From Campylobacterota bacterium (GTDB lineage Bacteria > Campylobacterota > Campylobacteria > Campylobacterales > Sulfurimonadaceae), in assembly GCA_013153755.1 (NCBI GenBank), contig JAADDU010000178.1, positions 1-7,732 on the forward strand: 7,732 bases of DNA, given 5' to 3'. Positions 7,026 to 7,732 of the stretch are shown in pieces (the stretch's first letter is position 1; the number at the start of each line of letters is the position of its first letter). The translations under genes and the position numbers were made by a program. The notes beneath the pieces were generated by a model. It made no database searches and had not been told where the DNA came from. It worked only from the letters and a program-made list of their open reading frames with translations.

Positions 7026-7072
7026 CGATTTTCCTTATTGAGATACAGTATCAAGTACCATAAATCGACACC

Positions 7073-7078
7073 ATTATA
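7073..7078 (-). promoter_or_regulatory. metK promoter (-10 box)
   Basis: TATAAT on the minus strand begins 1 nt after the stop codon of the upstream sensor-kinase-like gene, 47 nt before the metK ATG. The likely start is near 7066. The -35 region would lie inside the upstream coding sequence. A small palindrome, GATACAGTATC, lies at 7042-7052 within the transcribed leader. Confidence 0.6.
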
Positions 7079-7079
7079 G

Positions 7080-7732
7080 CTAAGAGTCCATTAGAGTAAC
7101 ATTTAATCCTTCATACTCTCTCATTAACCCCTGTATAGTTAAGATATCAAAAGCATCAACTGCCTCTAAAAGTTTGTTTGCATAGTTGCTTAAAAAATCT
7201 ACCTCATACTGCTCTGCTAATGTAAGAATATTTTGAGCTAAAAGCTTTATATCTGCCATACTGTTTGTACTAACGGCTTTTTTATGTAACTCATTTACTC
7301 TATTTAAAAGCTCAGTTGATATTACATCTCTGTTTAGTTTTGTTTTTTCACTTAATACAATCTGCTCTTCACTACTATCTATTTCTACCTCTTGGCATGC
7401 TAAAAACTTTTGCAATTCATTAAAAAGATCTTTATGCATAACAGGTTTTCTTAAAAATCCATCAAAATATCTACGTTTTGACTTTTCATAATCAGTTGTC
7501 ATCACTGATGCAGTTAAAGCCACTATAGAAACATCAGAAATTTTCTTAATCTCAACTGCAGCTTCATAACCATCCATAACAGGCATTCTTATATCCATAA
7601 GAACTAAGTCTGGTTGCTCTTTTTTAAAGACCTCTATAGCCTTTAGACCATTATCTGCTGTTACTACTTCTATATTTGTATCTTCAAAGTTTTTTACTAT
7701 GAGCTCTCTGTTATCTTCTACATCATCTACGA
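7080..7732 (-). CDS. C-terminal part of a receiver-domain protein, probably a hybrid sensor histidine kinase (5' end outside window)
   Basis: The reading frame runs off the window edge; 216 residues are visible from codon 7730-7728. It should not be started at ATG 7598, which lies in the middle of the receiver domain. The first ~105 residues form a CheY-like receiver: acidic pocket VDDVEDN (D2, D3), phospho-acceptor D46 in LMDIRMPVMDG, T73 in ALTAS and K95 in LRKPV. The remaining ~110 residues are a helical tail ending EYEGLNVTLMDS, of the kind I recall at the C-terminus of hybrid kinases; it lacks a recognisable Hpt HxxKG motif. The long tail and the N-terminus opening directly on the receiver core suggest kinase domains upstream, but a stand-alone regulator is possible. 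The TAG stop lies right before the metK promoter. Confidence 0.85.
   Translation of the reverse strand, partial: VDDVEDNRELIVKNFEDTNIEVVTADNGLKAIEVFKKEQPDLVLMDIRMPVMDGYEAAVEIKKISDVSIVALTASVMTTDYEKSKRRYFDGFLRKPVMHKDLFNELQKFLACQEVEIDSSEEQIVLSEKTKLNRDVISTELLNRVNELHKKAVSTNSMADIKLLAQNILTLAEQYEVDFLSNYANKLLEAVDAFDILTIQGLMREYEGLNVTLMDS

Noticed and set aside
7026..7066. SAM riboswitch before metK
   Set aside because: The leader is only about 40 nt and no SAM-aptamer fold is visible.
1..7732. CRISPR array, tRNA, rRNA, insertion sequence or phage gene
   Set aside because: No regularly spaced direct repeats, cloverleaf segments, ribosomal RNA signatures or transposase/integrase motifs were seen.

Overview
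The window looks like chromosomal core sequence from a Campylobacterota (Epsilonproteobacteria) member close to Sulfurimonas. This rests on the low G+C content, the cysteine-free 49-residue ribosomal protein L32, the ndk-yceD-rpmF-plsX-fabH gene order, an Allochromatium-type 2[4Fe-4S] ferredoxin, and promoters with a good TATAAT box but weak or absent -35 boxes. The genus is an inference from remembered protein similarity, not from a search.

Layout. Positions 1-225 are an AT-rich upstream region with promoter-like boxes and a potentially structured leader. The plus strand then carries a two-gene unit: a DEAD-box RNA helicase with an RG-rich tail (226-1782) and a HIT-family protein (1785-2162). 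A 121-bp imperfect palindrome (2214-2334) fills the convergent gap and ends on the fabH stop codon. The rest reads on the minus strand. The first unit is ndk, a YceD/DUF177 protein, rpmF, plsX and fabH (5274 down to 2332), packed with gaps of 22 nt or less and led by a clear promoter at 5308-5313. Next come a single ferredoxin gene with its own intrinsic terminator, metK with its own promoter, and the 3' end of a gene ending in a response-regulator receiver domain, probably a hybrid sensor kinase, cut by the window edge.

How the genes work together. PlsX and FabH act in phospholipid and fatty-acid synthesis, and their pairing with rpmF and yceD is a widely conserved arrangement linking ribosome production to lipid synthesis. 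Ndk supplies nucleoside triphosphates and MetK supplies S-adenosylmethionine. The ferredoxin is an electron carrier whose partners are not visible here.

I see no phage, CRISPR, transposase or defence genes and no clearly new multi-gene system. The most interesting non-coding signals are the helicase leader, where Shine-Dalgarno, anti-Shine-Dalgarno and anti-anti-Shine-Dalgarno segments can form mutually exclusive pairings, and the long palindrome in the convergent gap.
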